A DNA stretch of 64,000 bases, from positions 39,175 through 103,174 of the forward strand of contig JAEVEX010000006.1 of assembly GCA_016842085.1 (NCBI GenBank), given 5' to 3'. The position numbers and the translations under genes are program-made. Source of the DNA: Candidatus Thermoflexus tengchongensis. GTDB taxonomy: Bacteria > Chloroflexota > Anaerolineae > Thermoflexales > Thermoflexaceae. The notes beneath the pieces were generated by a model that ran no database searches, was not told the origin of the DNA, and worked only from the letters and a program-made list of their open reading frames with translations. Of the stretch, positions 63,824-64,000 are shown piece by piece; within the stretch, counting starts at the first letter, position 1, and each line of letters starts with the position of its first letter.

Positions 63824-64000
63824 CGATCAAGTTCGGTAATCATGGGCCATGGATTGCCTGGGCCAGTTTGCCATCGCCCAACAGTCCCACATACCGGAGC
63901 AACTCCTGAGAGCCGGAGGCGAATTGATCCAGGAAAGCATCGACACGGCGTCTGAGTGCTTCCCCATCCTCTGCCAGGCGGTGCATCTTAAGCACATCCT
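63812..64000 (-). mobile_element. Probable insertion element in coxL (one end, runs off the window)
   Basis: coxL homology ends at about 63811, where unrelated sequence begins. On the minus strand this sequence has a frame open from the right edge to a TGA at 63842-63840 (53 codons, helical, ending LLRYVGLLGDGKLAQAIHGP). It is read as the C-terminus of a transposase or other element-borne protein. No specific family was recognised, and neither the terminal inverted repeat nor a target duplication can be verified with one end only. Confidence 0.55.
63840..64000 (-). CDS. C-terminal fragment of an unrecognised (probably transposase) protein
   Basis: The minus-strand frame is open from the right edge of the window to its stop at 63842-63840. 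The visible 53 residues are mostly helical and charged (HRLAEDGEALRRRVDAFLDQ), ending in a glycine-rich tail. Its position immediately beyond the break in coxL is the main reason to propose a mobile-element origin. Its start, length and family lie outside the window. Confidence 0.45.
   Translation of the reverse strand, partial: DVLKMHRLAEDGEALRRRVDAFLDQFASGSQELLRYVGLLGDGKLAQAIHGP

Overview
The window is a dense, GC-rich (clearly over 60% by eye) bacterial chromosome segment with short intergenic gaps, strong GGAGG-type ribosome binding sites and many ATGA/GTGA overlaps. The gene mix fits a thermophilic Chloroflexota (Anaerolineae/Thermoflexus-like) organism: a DnaB/DnaD-like/DnaC-like primosome, a SUF system with an intein-bearing SufB, form-I-like CO dehydrogenase genes, a DgkA-type kinase and proline/threonine-linked secreted glycosidases. 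The taxonomic placement is inference; no rRNA or tRNA gene was recognised.

Layout. 1-3.8 kb: two paralogous membrane-anchored glycosidase-like genes, one cut by the left edge. 4.1-7.5 kb: replication operon dnaB - dnaD-like - a helicase-loader-like protein with two AAA+ domains. 7.5-9.3 kb: gene-poor stretch with a promoter, an attC-like hairpin, a DUF433 antitoxin gene and a broken partner toxin. 9.3-15.4 kb: bifunctional nuclease, a repeat patch, hutH, then tig-clpP-clpX. 15.5-24.4 kb: sufC-sufB-sufD-sufS on the minus strand, with two inteins inside SufB, facing sufR and sufT on the plus strand across a near-symmetric divergent promoter. 24.5-28.9 kb: a GT-C-like membrane protein, dgkA and an acyl-CoA synthetase. 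29.1-34.6 kb: a structured leader, a receiver-like protein, a three-subunit molybdopterin oxidoreductase and a double-rhodanese lipoprotein. 34.6-42.7 kb: radical SAM protein, NarL/NarX-type two-component pair, CoA-transferase, alanine dehydrogenase, a coiled-coil PD-(D/E)XK-like protein, CBS protein and an N-terminally truncated 2-oxoacid:ferredoxin oxidoreductase beta subunit. 42.9-46.6 kb: Met/His-rich envelope proteins with an OmpR-type two-component system. 46.7-50.3 kb: aromatic amino acid genes behind a textbook-style leader-peptide attenuator. 50.3-53.4 kb: thiamine operon thiO-thiS-thiG-thiE behind a TPP riboswitch. 53.5-57.4 kb: HExxH protein, methylmalonyl-CoA mutase large subunit, nitroreductase. 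57.7-64 kb: a DUF59 / amidohydrolase / alcohol dehydrogenase / coxMSL operon with CRP-like sites; coxL is cut short, apparently by an insertion that runs off the right edge.

Standout items: (1) a peptide-leader attenuator (leader with a Y-W-R-Y-Y-F-Y-Y-F run, with competing hairpins) controlling a fused AroH-type chorismate mutase/prephenate dehydratase; (2) two complete inteins in SufB; (3) mirror-image suf/sufR promoters; (4) a CO-dehydrogenase-like operon combined with genes usually found beside propane monooxygenases, apparently inactivated in coxL; (5) a tandem double-ATPase helicase loader; (6) an isolated attC-like site next to a decaying toxin-antitoxin pair.
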